Origin: Nectonema munidae
Taxonomy: Eukaryota; Nematomorpha; Nectonematoida; Nectonematidae
DNA length: 64,000 nucleotides
Direction of reading: 5' to 3'
NCBI GenBank assembly: GCA_030549495.1
Contig: JAUIRK010001052.1
Coordinates: forward strand, 930,001 to 994,000
Part shown: one piece after another, positions 13,061 through 24,100 of the stretch
How the letters are laid out: each line of letters opens with the position of its first letter
Position numbering within the stretch: the first letter of the stretch is position 1
The notes under the pieces: generated by a model
What the model was told of the DNA's origin: nothing
The model's database searches: none
The model's input: the letters and a program-made list of their open reading frames with translations, nothing else
Made by a program: the position numbers and the translations under genes

Positions 13061-14639
13061 GTGATTTCTTGCCAATCACAATGTTTTTAAAACTTCGTAA
13101 AACCCATGAAGAAATTCACACACCAATAAAAGCAACTGCATCATTGTCTACTATTCATACTTCTGTTACCATTGAAGATATGAGGAGGATTAGACATTCT
13201 CACTCGTTGACCTTCATCGTCATTGAACTGTCCCGATGTCCTACCTACACAATCAACGGGCATCTTCAATTATCATGTGTCTTCATTCGCCTGTTCTTTT
13301 TCAAATTACAATATACTAGTGCCCTTCGTGGATTTGCAAGGCCCTCACTTAAATACAGATGTCGTTTATTTGTTTAAAACTTACTGTCGGCGGAGAGATG
13401 TGGATTCAATATTAGTACTGCGGATTAATTTATTGCACGTACTTGCGGGTTAATTCTAAAAAATTGTATAATTTATGAGATATTCATTTATAACTCTTAT
13501 CTGATTGTATAGAGCATGGCAGCTCAAAACGGTGCCCGAGGGCGAAAATGTGCCCTCTGGTATTTAAGTTTTTGCTATCAGAGCAGTTCAAACAATTTTT
13601 TTTAGAAAAGAAGCCGAAACCTGCCAACACTTGTAGAATTTATGGGTTTTCTTTTTAGAGCAAATAGTTATCTAATATACTACAAATTTAAAAATCTTCC
13701 TTTGATCTTGAAGTATAAAAATTAAAACCGATTTAAAAATGTCCTTGGTTTCTTTTATCTTGAAAATATCCACTTTTCAAAAAATGTGCCTTATTTTAAA
13801 CATCTATTTTTTCTCTAACATACTTTTGTGAATAAGCATTCTAGCATATAAAAAAGAAGAAAAAATATATTATACATAGATATACCCTAACAGATCTACA
13901 TTTAGATGGTTTCTTAAGAATAGCACTAAGTAATTACAAACCTAATTTTGAAAATTTGGCCATTAATTTGCAATTTTTTCAAAAAAAAATATTGCTTTTG
14001 TTTTAACAAAGTGTAGGAACCCCTGGCATAAAGAGTGTAACATCAGTAGAGCAACGAGAACTATCTACTTTCATAGATATAATTGAAGCTAATGCAGTCA
14101 ACCATCCTTAATCCGAACAGAACTTTTAAAAAAAGTATTCTCATAATGAAATTATCTGGATGCAGAAAAAACATAACTTTGGTGTAATATTTTACGGAGT
14201 CAATATAATACCATAATATTACTGATATATCTCAAATATTTAACCAAAAATGTTAAAAGCTCATTATTTTCATTAAATGAATTTGAATCTTTTTATCCTT
14301 CTTGTATTCAAACATGAAAAAAGAAGAAAAAACTTTAAAAATATTTTTTGGACCAATAACGTTCGCTTTACGGACTCTATACAATTTTACACCCAAGTTT
14401 TTCAAACTGATTCTGAGTAAAAAGTGTTAATACAAACCACTCTTGAAAGTTAAAGGAAATTCCTATTTTCAAGTATTCTTTCAAAACAAATTAAAAAAGC
14501 TACTTATTTCCTGAAACAAGATGAAGAAAGAAAAACCTTTCTTCAGTTATTTTTCTCATAGATGTCGTTAGTTCAAAAAAGTTTTCAATTTTTACTCTTT
14601 AAAATCAAAAAGATAATTTATTGAGTAAAAAATAAAAGT
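13061..14639. other. Non-coding DNA, no gene seen
   Basis: 13069-13450 is mildly GC-richer and could be the 3' flank of the Tigger element. The rest is AT-rich with nothing recognisable. Confidence 0.45.
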
Positions 14640-15070
14640 TATATGCGGGTAGGACATAAAATAGAAGACTTGTATGATGTTCATATTCTGAAAACCCACA
14701 ACAAAGTGAAAGAGTTTATGCTTGTGGGAAATTCAAGTATCGAAGAACGAAGTTTCATGCATTCTTCTGATAATACGAATGCAAGTTTCTTTATAAATAT
14801 CTTTCTTCCACTGTCTTGTGTTTACGAAAATCTTGCAGGGAATTAAATTTTAACAATTACCCAACTGCTCAATGCATAAATGTCAAGATAGTTACGAAAC
14901 GCAGCCAAGGTCTCTCTTCTGGTTGGTTCGTATGCAGGAAAAGCTTTTGCCATTCTGTTTCTGACATCGATACCATCTTTGTATTTATTGTGATTGAGCA
15001 GGCTTTTGCGCTTGGAAGCAATTTTGCTGATCTGCACATTTTTGTTGTTGTAAAAGCACGTAAACAACTT
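14640..15070 (-). mobile_element. piggyBac-like transposase fragment
   Basis: Minus-strand translation of 15067-14843 gives NKYKDGIDVRNRMAKAFPAY, then TRRETLAAFRNYLDIYALSS and WVIVKI. This follows the conserved piggyBac block in which GGVDVVDQ is followed by a Tyr/Arg-rich TRRWP stretch and a helix ending NAWVIY. More of the C-terminal tail can be traced down to about 14640 in shifted frames. No inverted ends or TTAA sites are visible, so this is a relic. Confidence 0.6.
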
Positions 15071-15835
15071 TAAATGTTTGCGAATGTGTCTTTTGGTATG
15101 TAGGCGCTGTCTGAAAATAATAAGTAGGTAAGTATCTTTTATTTGACATAATAGTTACATAAAGGGATCAATTTTTCTGTGTGTATAGACCACATCCAGG
15201 CGGAACATTTCTTTTTTTCTACCCATCTTTTAACAATTGATGAATCAAAAAAATAAGACGAATTCTGTAATGCTAATATATTTTCGGTAATATAATAGTA
15301 GTACTTTGAATCACATATATGATAACACTTAATACCATATCTACCAGGTTTATGAGGATCGTATGCTCTTACTTTTGGAATGAGGAGTCAAAAACTTTGA
15401 AAAAAGACCTGAAAAAGTGATTAATATATCGAATTGGACTTATTTTCTCATTTACATAGCGATTTTCCTTGTTACCAAACGTTATGAAGATATAAATGAG
15501 AGTAAACATTTCGGGTTGAAGTGTAACTCTCAAAAATCGACTTCCGAAAGAAAAAAAGAGCTCAGATGTCTTAATTTTCTTGTCACCGTTTTGGCCTATA
15601 TAAAGCAATACATTGCAAAATAGGATAATCGATGATGAATCTTGAAACTTTGATAATAATGGATTAAATTCAAATGTAAACAAATAATATAAAAACTTAC
15701 TTATATTTACATTCAAATTTAAACATTGTCATGCTGTATATATGATGAATAATTTCAGGTATCAAGAACGATTTAAAAATCGAAAATATATTAGATATAT
15801 TTTTACATTTACATGTTCAAAGGTAGTCGTGTAGA
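15071..15835. other. AT-rich DNA, no gene seen
   Basis: Long overlapping open frames occur on both strands but contain no recognisable motif. Confidence 0.5.
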
Positions 15836-15839
15836 CATA

Positions 15840-16425
15840 CATATCTGTCACTAGACTGCCGTTTCCTTGCAGTTTCAAGTTTGGGTCTTTTAGGTGTATA
15901 GTAATCTGTGTGAGCAAGGCTAGGTGAGCTAGCCATCCCGGGTTGAAGTTTTTAGCGTTTGGAAGGTTTTTTTGACTAAGGAACGTGGTGATATCGTGCT
16001 GTATGCTGCAGACATTGGACAGAATTATCCCATGACTCAGCGAAGGAATGTGCCTTCACCTCGTCCATTAGTACCTGGACTAGCGGTGCTTGAGCCTTCA
16101 AGAGAGAATGGAGTTAACTACTTTCACTGCGCAGCCATGATATCAACACTGTTTGTAAACTTGGTACAAACGGATTCTTGGTGGATGATGCAGTGCATTT
16201 TGTGGATGTTTTACGGGTCATTGATGGCGCACCTTCAGTTGTCATGCATACAAGACCAGAGATTTCCAAAGAATGCTACTCGACACACTGAAACACGGTG
16301 TTAAGAATAACTATTTCGGTGATTGTGCAACGCAGTTGGACAAGTTGGAGCACACTTCGAGGTCAGCAGTGACCCCACGGTTAAAAGCTGCAAGCTGTGC
16401 AATTTGACTCGCGAAAACACTAATA
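15840..16425 (+). other. GC-richer coding-like relic, unidentified
   Basis: About 600 bp stand out from the AT-rich background. One frame reads RRNVPSPRPLVPGLAVLEPS (about 16040-16105), a second reads DDAVHFVDVLRVIDGAPSVV and a third reads MLLDTLKHGVKNNYFGDCAT (about 16270-16335). The switch of frames along one strand suggests a decayed gene or processed copy. I cannot name the family. Confidence 0.35.
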
Positions 16426-16429
16426 TGAT

Positions 16430-17475
16430 GGCATCACTTTATCCGTCCATCGTCTACCATTTTGTCCTTAATCTAAGCTCTAAACGCAATGCAGAATAGA
16501 AATGTGGGAGCTGCTATTTTACCATAATTTATGAAGAATGTGGTATTGTGTTTGAGGCTAAACTATCTGACATAATACAAGATATCGTTGTAAACAGTTT
16601 TTTAATTTACCCTAAAACCTCTCTTAGCATCACCTTGAGCTATCTGTCTTTACCGCCCACTCTACGACATTCCGATTTAGTATAATTGCAAAAGAGTAGA
16701 AACCTGTTAGAATGGTGACTTGTATTAAACGGTCATTTCAATGGGTCCCAAGTTTGACCGTTATAATTTAATGTTAAGTTTATTGTAAAGTAGAATTTCG
16801 CTAAAAACCGTGTTTCTTTTCATCAACTACCCAACATTGTATTTTAGATGCAAGGTTTTGCTAAAATACCCCTTCTTAATTCACTTTACCACCCACTTTC
16901 GTTCTGGTTGATAATTTGTTGATGCTTTCAATTAACTTTTTTCGTGAGCGCGGTGATCATACAAAATCAACTACTATTATGTTATATTGATCCTTCAAAT
17001 TTCATAGGCAAAAGTTGTGTTGCACTAAACGACAAGAGTCGATTTATTTAATAAAGTTGGTCTTGTTCGTCCTCACACGCACTACTCTTGTGATTGCTTT
17101 AGTTTCTATCTATAATTTATAAGTGTATACACATATCTGAAGCAAAAGAACTAAGCTACTTTTCTTAATTGTTTTTCATTGATTCTGGTATGATTTTTTT
17201 AATTAAGTGAAGTAAGGACTGGTGATATGGTAATTGAAATTTTAGGTTTTAATAAATATATAATTACTATTTTTATTACAAGCGCCTTATCACATTAACC
17301 ATATCGGCATATCATTGATATTTCTTACAAATTGTTTACCATTTTACTTTACTTTATATTTCTACTTCTATATGCGTGGCAATAATTTCTATTCATTTAG
17401 TACTTTCTTAACATTTATGTTTTTACGGTTGTAGCGAAATTTTATCTTTTTTTTTTCTTTAATTTTAACTGTGTA
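16430..17475. other. AT-rich DNA, no gene seen
   Basis: Nothing recognisable. Confidence 0.5.
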
Positions 17476-17479
17476 CTCT

Positions 17480-17775
17480 CGCAAAGTCTTACAGATCTTC
17501 TGAGGCCACGGCCCGAAAACTGCAGGTCTGCGGAGTCGGACGGAAAATATACTAATTAGACTCCGATTCCGACTTCTAGTACTTACGAAATGCCACCGCA
17601 AATACCTAGAAATTAAATAGAAGGTTCATCTACAACTCTTCGCTTCCGACTTCGCCATAAATAAGGGCTTCTCCACATGCTTACAAAAATTAAACTATTT
17701 TATCCATTATTTTAATTTATACTTAAAAAAGCCGACTTCTAAATTTAATTAGATGCCGACTCCGACTCTCCAACC
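17480..17775 (-). repeat. GAGTCGG-type interspersed repeat, best copy
   Basis: On the minus strand this reads GGAGAGTCGGAGTCGGC, then TTTTTGTAAGCATGTGGAG, then GAAGTCGGAATCGGAGTC and GTCCGACTCCGCAGACC. It matches the copy at 3745-3990. About 295 bp long and without coding potential, it fits a SINE or other short non-autonomous element. Confidence 0.5.
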
Positions 17776-18200
17776 GTATAAAAATGTGCTCTTTTCTCTT
17801 AAAATTTAGTTGATTTATGGAATAGAGGTTCGTGATTATTTCAATAGATCATAATAATCCAAGAAAATTAAAAGATTTTATGAAAGCAAAAAACTCAGAA
17901 AGATCTTTAATTTAGTGCCATAGAGATCTGCAGTATATACTTAAGGATATAAAACACTGATATCTCTATTACTATCTAAATGATTATTGTAAGAGCCAAT
18001 CTTTATAAGTCATAAGAGACTAAGTGATAAAAAAAAAGGTATAATTCCTAGATTTAATGACAGATATATTACAAGACAAATCAAATTTTAGTTCTATTGA
18101 GTGACATGTTAAAATCCAATGAAATGTGGTCATTATTCTTGTTGAAATTTTATCTAAATATTTTCTTTGTGTGTAATAATTTTCAAAGAATAATCTAGAG
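17776..18200. other. AT-rich DNA, no gene seen
   Basis: Nothing recognisable. Confidence 0.5.
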
Positions 18201-18695
18201 CAGGGTTTCTCAACCGGGGTCCACATGGACCCTGGGGATCCATATAATAATTCAGGGGGTCCACATTCGAAATATTATATATTGGGGGTCCACAATGATA
18301 TTTTGGTGGTCCAAGAAGAAAACCATCTCATAACGGTTTTTATTATAAAAAGTTCGCAATAGACTTGACATCGTAAAAAGAGGTGCTTTACGACTAGCAT
18401 TAACTTTAATGCAACCAGATATAAAGAATCTCGTTGAGCAGCATCAACCACAGGGATCTCATTAAATGTCTTTCTTTTTTTATTATAAAAATTGTATTAT
18501 AATTGAGTTGCATTTGATTTGCTTTCATTTCAATATGAATTCTAAGTATATACTATTTTCTTTATCATAACCTCAAAAATTTTATTTGTGAAAAATATTA
18601 AAATAAATATTTTTTGTCCAATTTTTATGAAGGCGTCCACCAAGAAAAAAAGAAGTGAAAAGGGGTCCATGAGTAAAAAAGGGTGAAAAACACAG
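18201..18695 (+). mobile_element. Internally deleted hAT transposon with transposase tail
   Basis: The left end is CAGGGTTTCTCAACC and the right end, read inverted, is CTGTGTTTTTCACCC (11 of 15 match). Between them 18379-18465 encodes RLALTLMQPDIKNLVEQHQP and ends at a TAA. This is the C-terminal tail typical of ZBED5/SCAND3-type hAT transposases. GGGGTCCAC-type subterminal repeats occur near both ends. No clean 8-bp target duplication remains. Confidence 0.7.
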
Positions 18696-19434
18696 AGATA
18701 AATTATGCTTGTAATAGATATATTTTCACTAACCTGATATATTTTTCAATTTTTGTTTTGGTCGGCTAAATTTGTTATATAACAGAGCAGGGCATGAGGT
18801 TTGGCCATGCAAGAGTTACCGTTACATATTAAACTTTTTGCACCTTAGAACACTTAAAAATAATTTGGCATGCAAAATTTAAATCTTCCAAAGTACATTT
18901 TCATACATTTGGTAATTCTGTAAACTATTTACGGGTTTGAAGATCTTTTTTCTTTTTCAATTAAATTTTTTATATTTAGAACACACAATTTCTATTTTGC
19001 GAAACTGGTCTTCAAAGTGTTTATAATATGTCAATTCGTTTTGATTTTATTAATTAAAAACTTTTGCGGCTACTCAAATATTTTGCTTACAAAAAGATAT
19101 TGATTGTGATTTTTTTGCATGAATTCCAAAAATAGTTATTGTAACAAAAACAAATAAAAATTGATGATTAATAAACTCATTATCTTTTTAAAAATAGGTG
19201 TTTTAACTTTGTCACATCCTTTTTGCTTTTAAAATTTTCTAGATTTGCATGCTTTATTTTATACTCATTTTTTCCTCTTAGATGTAAAGTCATTTACTAA
19301 AACCAAGTGTAATTCACATACGTTCAAGCGAATACTTTGTTTACAAGTGTATTTTCTGAGGAGATATATATAAATGATCATCTATAAACAAATCTTATAT
19401 TGATTTATAGCTGTGTATAATTGAGTAAATAGAA

Positions 19435-19543
19435 ATGTTCAATCTTTTCAGAAAGAAAATCATCATTAGTTCTACGCTACGACGACCCCTTTCTTGTTTG
19501 GGATTTAACGATTTGAAAACATTTAGAGAAATGCTGAGCGTAT
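19435..19543 (+). other. Candidate alternative 5' exon of PP2A-B55 (speculative)
   Basis: An ATG at 19435 opens MFNLFRKKIIISSTLRRPL and continues for about 35 codons to donor-like GTATGT (19540) and GTATGA (19544). The second donor would leave one base, matching the phase of the acceptor at 21109 and keeping the frame into the B55 start region. The N-terminus is basic and hydrophobic, reminiscent of the mitochondrial-type N-terminus of the vertebrate B-beta2 isoform. A competing frame, RKSSLVLRYDDPFLVWDL, is equally open. Without transcripts this stays a guess. Confidence 0.25.
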
Positions 19544-20460
19544 GTATGAACCTCATTTTACTAAGCATCACATTCGTTTACTTTTTCGTCGCAGTGGTTT
19601 GAGTCTTCTATTTTGTAAATTTGCTTTTTACATAGATGAGCGTTGTTCTCTTAAGTTTTATGAGTTCAATTTTTGTCGCACGATGTGTCGATATATATAA
19701 TATATACTTCTATATTTTAATCTGTGTTCATATTATGTTTTTTGTTACTTTGAATGAAACGCTTTGATCGATCAATAGTTTTAGTCTACTATTAAAATTG
19801 TAGACTATTTAATACCTTATTTTACAAAATCGAATAAAACTTTGAAAGCTTTTAAATTTCCTACTCTTCTAATCTCATTTTTCAATGATTTATAATGTCT
19901 TTTATTATCTTTTGACTTTTTAACAAATTTTGTGTTTTTTATATTTTGTATGCTTAAATTTATTTACTAATCTGAAAATATATGATCTGTAACGAATTTT
20001 CTAATATTACAATTACATTTTTAGTTAAAAAAAATTAATATCGACATAGATTTGGCGAAGAATAAGCGACTTGGCCAAAAAGTCTTGTTAAATCTTATAA
20101 GATATAAATATAAACACGGCCCTCACATCTAGCACCCCAGAGCAAAAGTTGCCAGCCCAGAACAAAAATTTGAGTGTTTTAGTGAAGCCTCCTGAGTAAC
20201 TGCAATCTTTTATTTTTTGTAACTCCTAAAATGTCAGTGCCTTCATTCAATTATTTTTATCCGTAAAGAATAATCTTACAAAATCAATGACAGATTTCAG
20301 ATTATACACTTAAATCAAGATTTTTGTGTTATGAGAAAATTCATTTCCACCAAAGTTGTGATAGCAATTTTTATCAATGTTCTCTCATTTCTAACAATGG
20401 GTGTTACCGCCAGCCATATGCCCCTTCTATGTCAGGGCCCTAAACGACCATTTTCTTCTG

Positions 20461-20488
20461 ATTAATAATAATAATAATAATAATAATG
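20461..20488. repeat. (AAT)n microsatellite
   Basis: About nine consecutive AAT units. Confidence 0.9.
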
Positions 20489-21108
20489 GATATCGGTATA
20501 ACAAAAATTGTGTAATTGAAATTGATCCTTTTAGTTTTACAGCCTATTCAAAAAGATGTATTCCTTGATGTTATCATCAGCGATAAGTATTTTAAATTAA
20601 TTAAAATCTCCATAAAACGCCGCTATATTCACAGGTTCAAATTCAACTGTAACAAGCACACGATACAAGTGTTGACGAAAATTAATATTTATGAAATCTT
20701 TACAATTTTTCCATCACAATATGGATCTAAAAAGAAGTGGTAAACACTTTTTGGTATTTACTTTTTAGGTATTTACTTTTTGGTCGGGAAACATCTCTCA
20801 CTAATAAAATCTTACCATCTGTCAAGTAAAGTGATAGTCTTCACTGATTCGTTCAGTTATTTTAATAATTGCGCTATAATGAATGCCAGTTTGATCGATA
20901 ATAAATCAACGAATTTACTTATCGATCCATTCCTAATAAATTCCCTTTTTTCAAAGATTATAGAAATTTCAAAGCATAAAATGAAATGTGATATTTATCC
21001 TATTGCGATTGATTGAACCCTAATGTATAAATATCATTAATTTTTTTAAAGAAACTAGAAATGTTTTCCTCTTTTTCAAAACTATGTACACTTTTATATT
21101 TTCCATAG

Positions 21109-21168
21109 GTAAATCAATCAATTACTTTGCGACTAAAAAAAGAAAACTTAATGGTGGAATGACATCGG
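21109..21168 (+). CDS. PP2A-B55 first coding exon (with possible upstream extension)
   Basis: The acceptor-like TTTTCCATAG ends at 21108 and the donor is GTATGC at 21169. ATG at 21159 opens MTSG and continues GDSEPQW across a 56-bp intron. The 50 bases before the ATG are open in frame with a basic KKRK cluster. They are either 5' UTR or coding in a longer isoform. Confidence 0.65.
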
Positions 21169-24100
21169 GTATGCTAATAATCTTTCTCTTTAAATCTATT
21201 TTTGAAAATCCTTTTAAATTTTAGGAGATTCAGAACCACAGTGGTGTTTTTCACAAATAAAAGGCACTCTTGATGAATCAAATGTCACCGATGGTAATTT
21301 TTAATTCAATTCACTACTGATAATGCTTCAATATCGTTTCAATATCACATTCTTGAATAGTGATTCTTTTTATATTTCCCATTTCTGCTACCAACCTCAT
21401 ACATTTACGGATATTGCATTTGGCACTATTTCAAAAATATCAGATCAACAAAACGAAATGTTGATGATTCGTTAACTCTAAACTAGGGTTTTCCAATCGT
21501 ACTAATTTGTCATCATTACATTTATAAAATTTGGCTATATAGAATTTTGTTATTTCCAAGTTCATTTGTGGTCTATTTCCAGGGCCGCATCCAGAAAAAA
21601 TATTTAGGAGTCGCTAAAACTAAGTTATTTTTAGTATTGGTAAATGATTCGTTATTATCACTGAACATACTTCTACATTTATACAGAATAACTTGTAAAA
21701 AGTCATTGTATATCGGAGTAAACTGGACTTAGAATTTGTTATGAAAACTAAATAAGTTTGACATTTCAGCCTCGACATATATTTATGTTCTACCGCAATT
21801 TTCTGGATCAAGTCACAAGATAACGATTAGCAAAATAATTGTATCTGCAAGAAATAAACCGCATACACTTGGTTACACACAGGTGTACAACTACGATTAT
21901 TTCTGTTGAAAACTCAGTAACAAAAGATTGCAAATACACTTTGACTTCATAAGAAAAACTAGGCTTTGATCGTTGTGTTCACGAAACTGAACACGTGAAA
22001 AAGATATAGTTGACTTGGTGTGTGGAAATTAGACTTGAGTGGTTTGTGTCTCAATCTTGTCTCTGGGCAATCTTTTTGTTTGAGCGACCGTTTTAGAAAA
22101 TCGAGAACAATGCAAATAATTTGTCTGTTTCCCAAAAAGAGTTTGCAGGGACTGAACAATGAGTTACTGGATTATCGAAGCATTTTAACACCTGTTGAGA
22201 TCTTCAGCCATATGCGCACTGAATAACGAAAACCAGATTTAGTGGAGAATGGATAAACAAGACATGACTGTATATTGTTGCATTGAGAAACCATAAAAGC
22301 TCTAAAATAAAGCATGGATTAAGAAAAATATTACATCCTTTGCCGTCATTTTTGATCACTTGGAATCGTTATTTATGTAGCTTCTGGATTGAGGCACGAT
22401 CTCAGGTGAAATCAGTTCTTCAAAGTTAAGATGATTAAAAATCTACAGTTTTATTGAGCTACCAGAAAAACAGATATCTTTGAAAAGTTATGAATTTTGT
22501 ACTGAGCTTCATCTACCTAGATTTAATGTCTATAATATTTTAATTAAATGTCTCTATAATAATGGTATGATGTATCATAGATGAAATACAAAAAGAATTT
22601 TTAGATTCAATTCTTCAACTTGTGAATGTTAAATCTATAACTCCGTTGTGGTGCCTAAGTAATCAGTAATTATCCAACATCAATATGACATTAGTTTTGC
22701 GTGTCATTGTTCCATTTGCTTCTACCTACAAGTGTGAGGGGGGTTTTAAACTCTTGTCAATTTTAAAACAAGAAAGCCATAAGTTGAAGCCTACATACAA
22801 AGTCAGTAACACCTAACGGTGACTTATGTAGGTTGGCTGAAAATACACCTACTCATAGTTGTTCCTAAGAAAGTGTAACAAAATTCTATACTTTTCCCTG
22901 AGAGTATTTACTCGTAGTAGTAATACTCCCTCAGCTCATTTTAGGAAATTAATTTCTCTGTTATGAACTGATTGATTACATTGATAATGAGATAGTGTAT
23001 TCAAGGGGCTAACAACAACAACAAAACAAGAAATAGAGAAATTCAGCTAATTTTAATAAATACCTATTGAAACCTGTTTTGATATAATTAATAAAAAAAA
23101 TATCATTTTTTGTATAATAAATTTGAACTAAATTCTTAAAAATTTTAGATCGTCTTTCCTTTCAATTTTTCTTCACAAAAAACAAATATTTAATCGCGCT
23201 GCTTACAGCGGTGGTCTGGGGCCTTTTGGCATCTGGGCTAAGAGTGTGGAGTGCTTAGCATTTCAATTCTCTTGTCTTGGGTTATATTCTTTTACATTGT
23301 ATTTATATTTTAAAATATACGCTATAATTTTTCTAGATTTTAATCTTTATAGTGAATTATTTATTAATTTAAATCTTTTCTCGGTTCGGTGGATATGTTG
23401 ATTTTAAACTTTATACCAGTACCTATCAAATACCAATTTTTGAGTTGCAAACAAACAATGATGCTGATTGTAATAAAATTCAATGCTAGTTTTATCTCCT
23501 TTGTGGAAACAACAATATAATTTAACTATGTTATATAAACGAATTTATTTTCTTTTGCTCTCTTGAATAAAAATGATATATCGCTTTAGTTCTCAAGTAT
23601 AAAGTTGTGTTTTGATAAAATATATACATGGAAATTGATTGCCTTCCAAAATTGTCCCAGTCTCACTATGAGAACTAGGCATTGAAAATAGCGTTTTTAT
23701 TATATCCAGTCACATGAATTTATTTGATCTCCTTGACTTATGTATACAGTCGAAACTGCTTTAGCGACAAGTTTTACTTTTCCCCAATTAATCCTAATTT
23801 ACTGTATTTGAACTTGGTTTTAAGCGAATGCCTCTCCACCAACGCCAATTTTGTTGCTTCCCTTGAATGGTCTCTTATATCAGGTTTGGCTGTATTATAT
23901 TTTATATAGAAGAAAGAAATTTATTCATTAGACGTTTAAATTAAATAAAGACGTTTTAAAGGTGGAGAATTTAAAATACAATAATTATATAACATATACA
24001 GTATAGATCCTTCATAACATGGTCTATTATAACGACCTTTGACTCTCGGTTTAAAATATAGTCTTAAACTTAAATGCGCTAAAGATAGAAAAATCTCTAA

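Larger units (their letters stand above)
18696..21108. other. AT-rich DNA upstream of PP2A-B55
   Basis: This is the presumed 5' region of the PP2A-B55 gene. It holds a candidate exon at 19435-19543 and an (AAT)n run at 20461-20488, both listed. A GC-richer scrap near 20115-20170 may be an old transposon end. I see no promoter I can defend. Confidence 0.45.

Noticed and set aside
13069-13453. Two overlapping + frames of 76-102 codons
   Set aside because: They lie in the flank of the dead Tigger element and show no recognisable motif. Probably chance.
15369-15716. 115-codon - frame overlapped by a + frame
   Set aside because: Antisense pair in AT-rich sequence with no motif in either.
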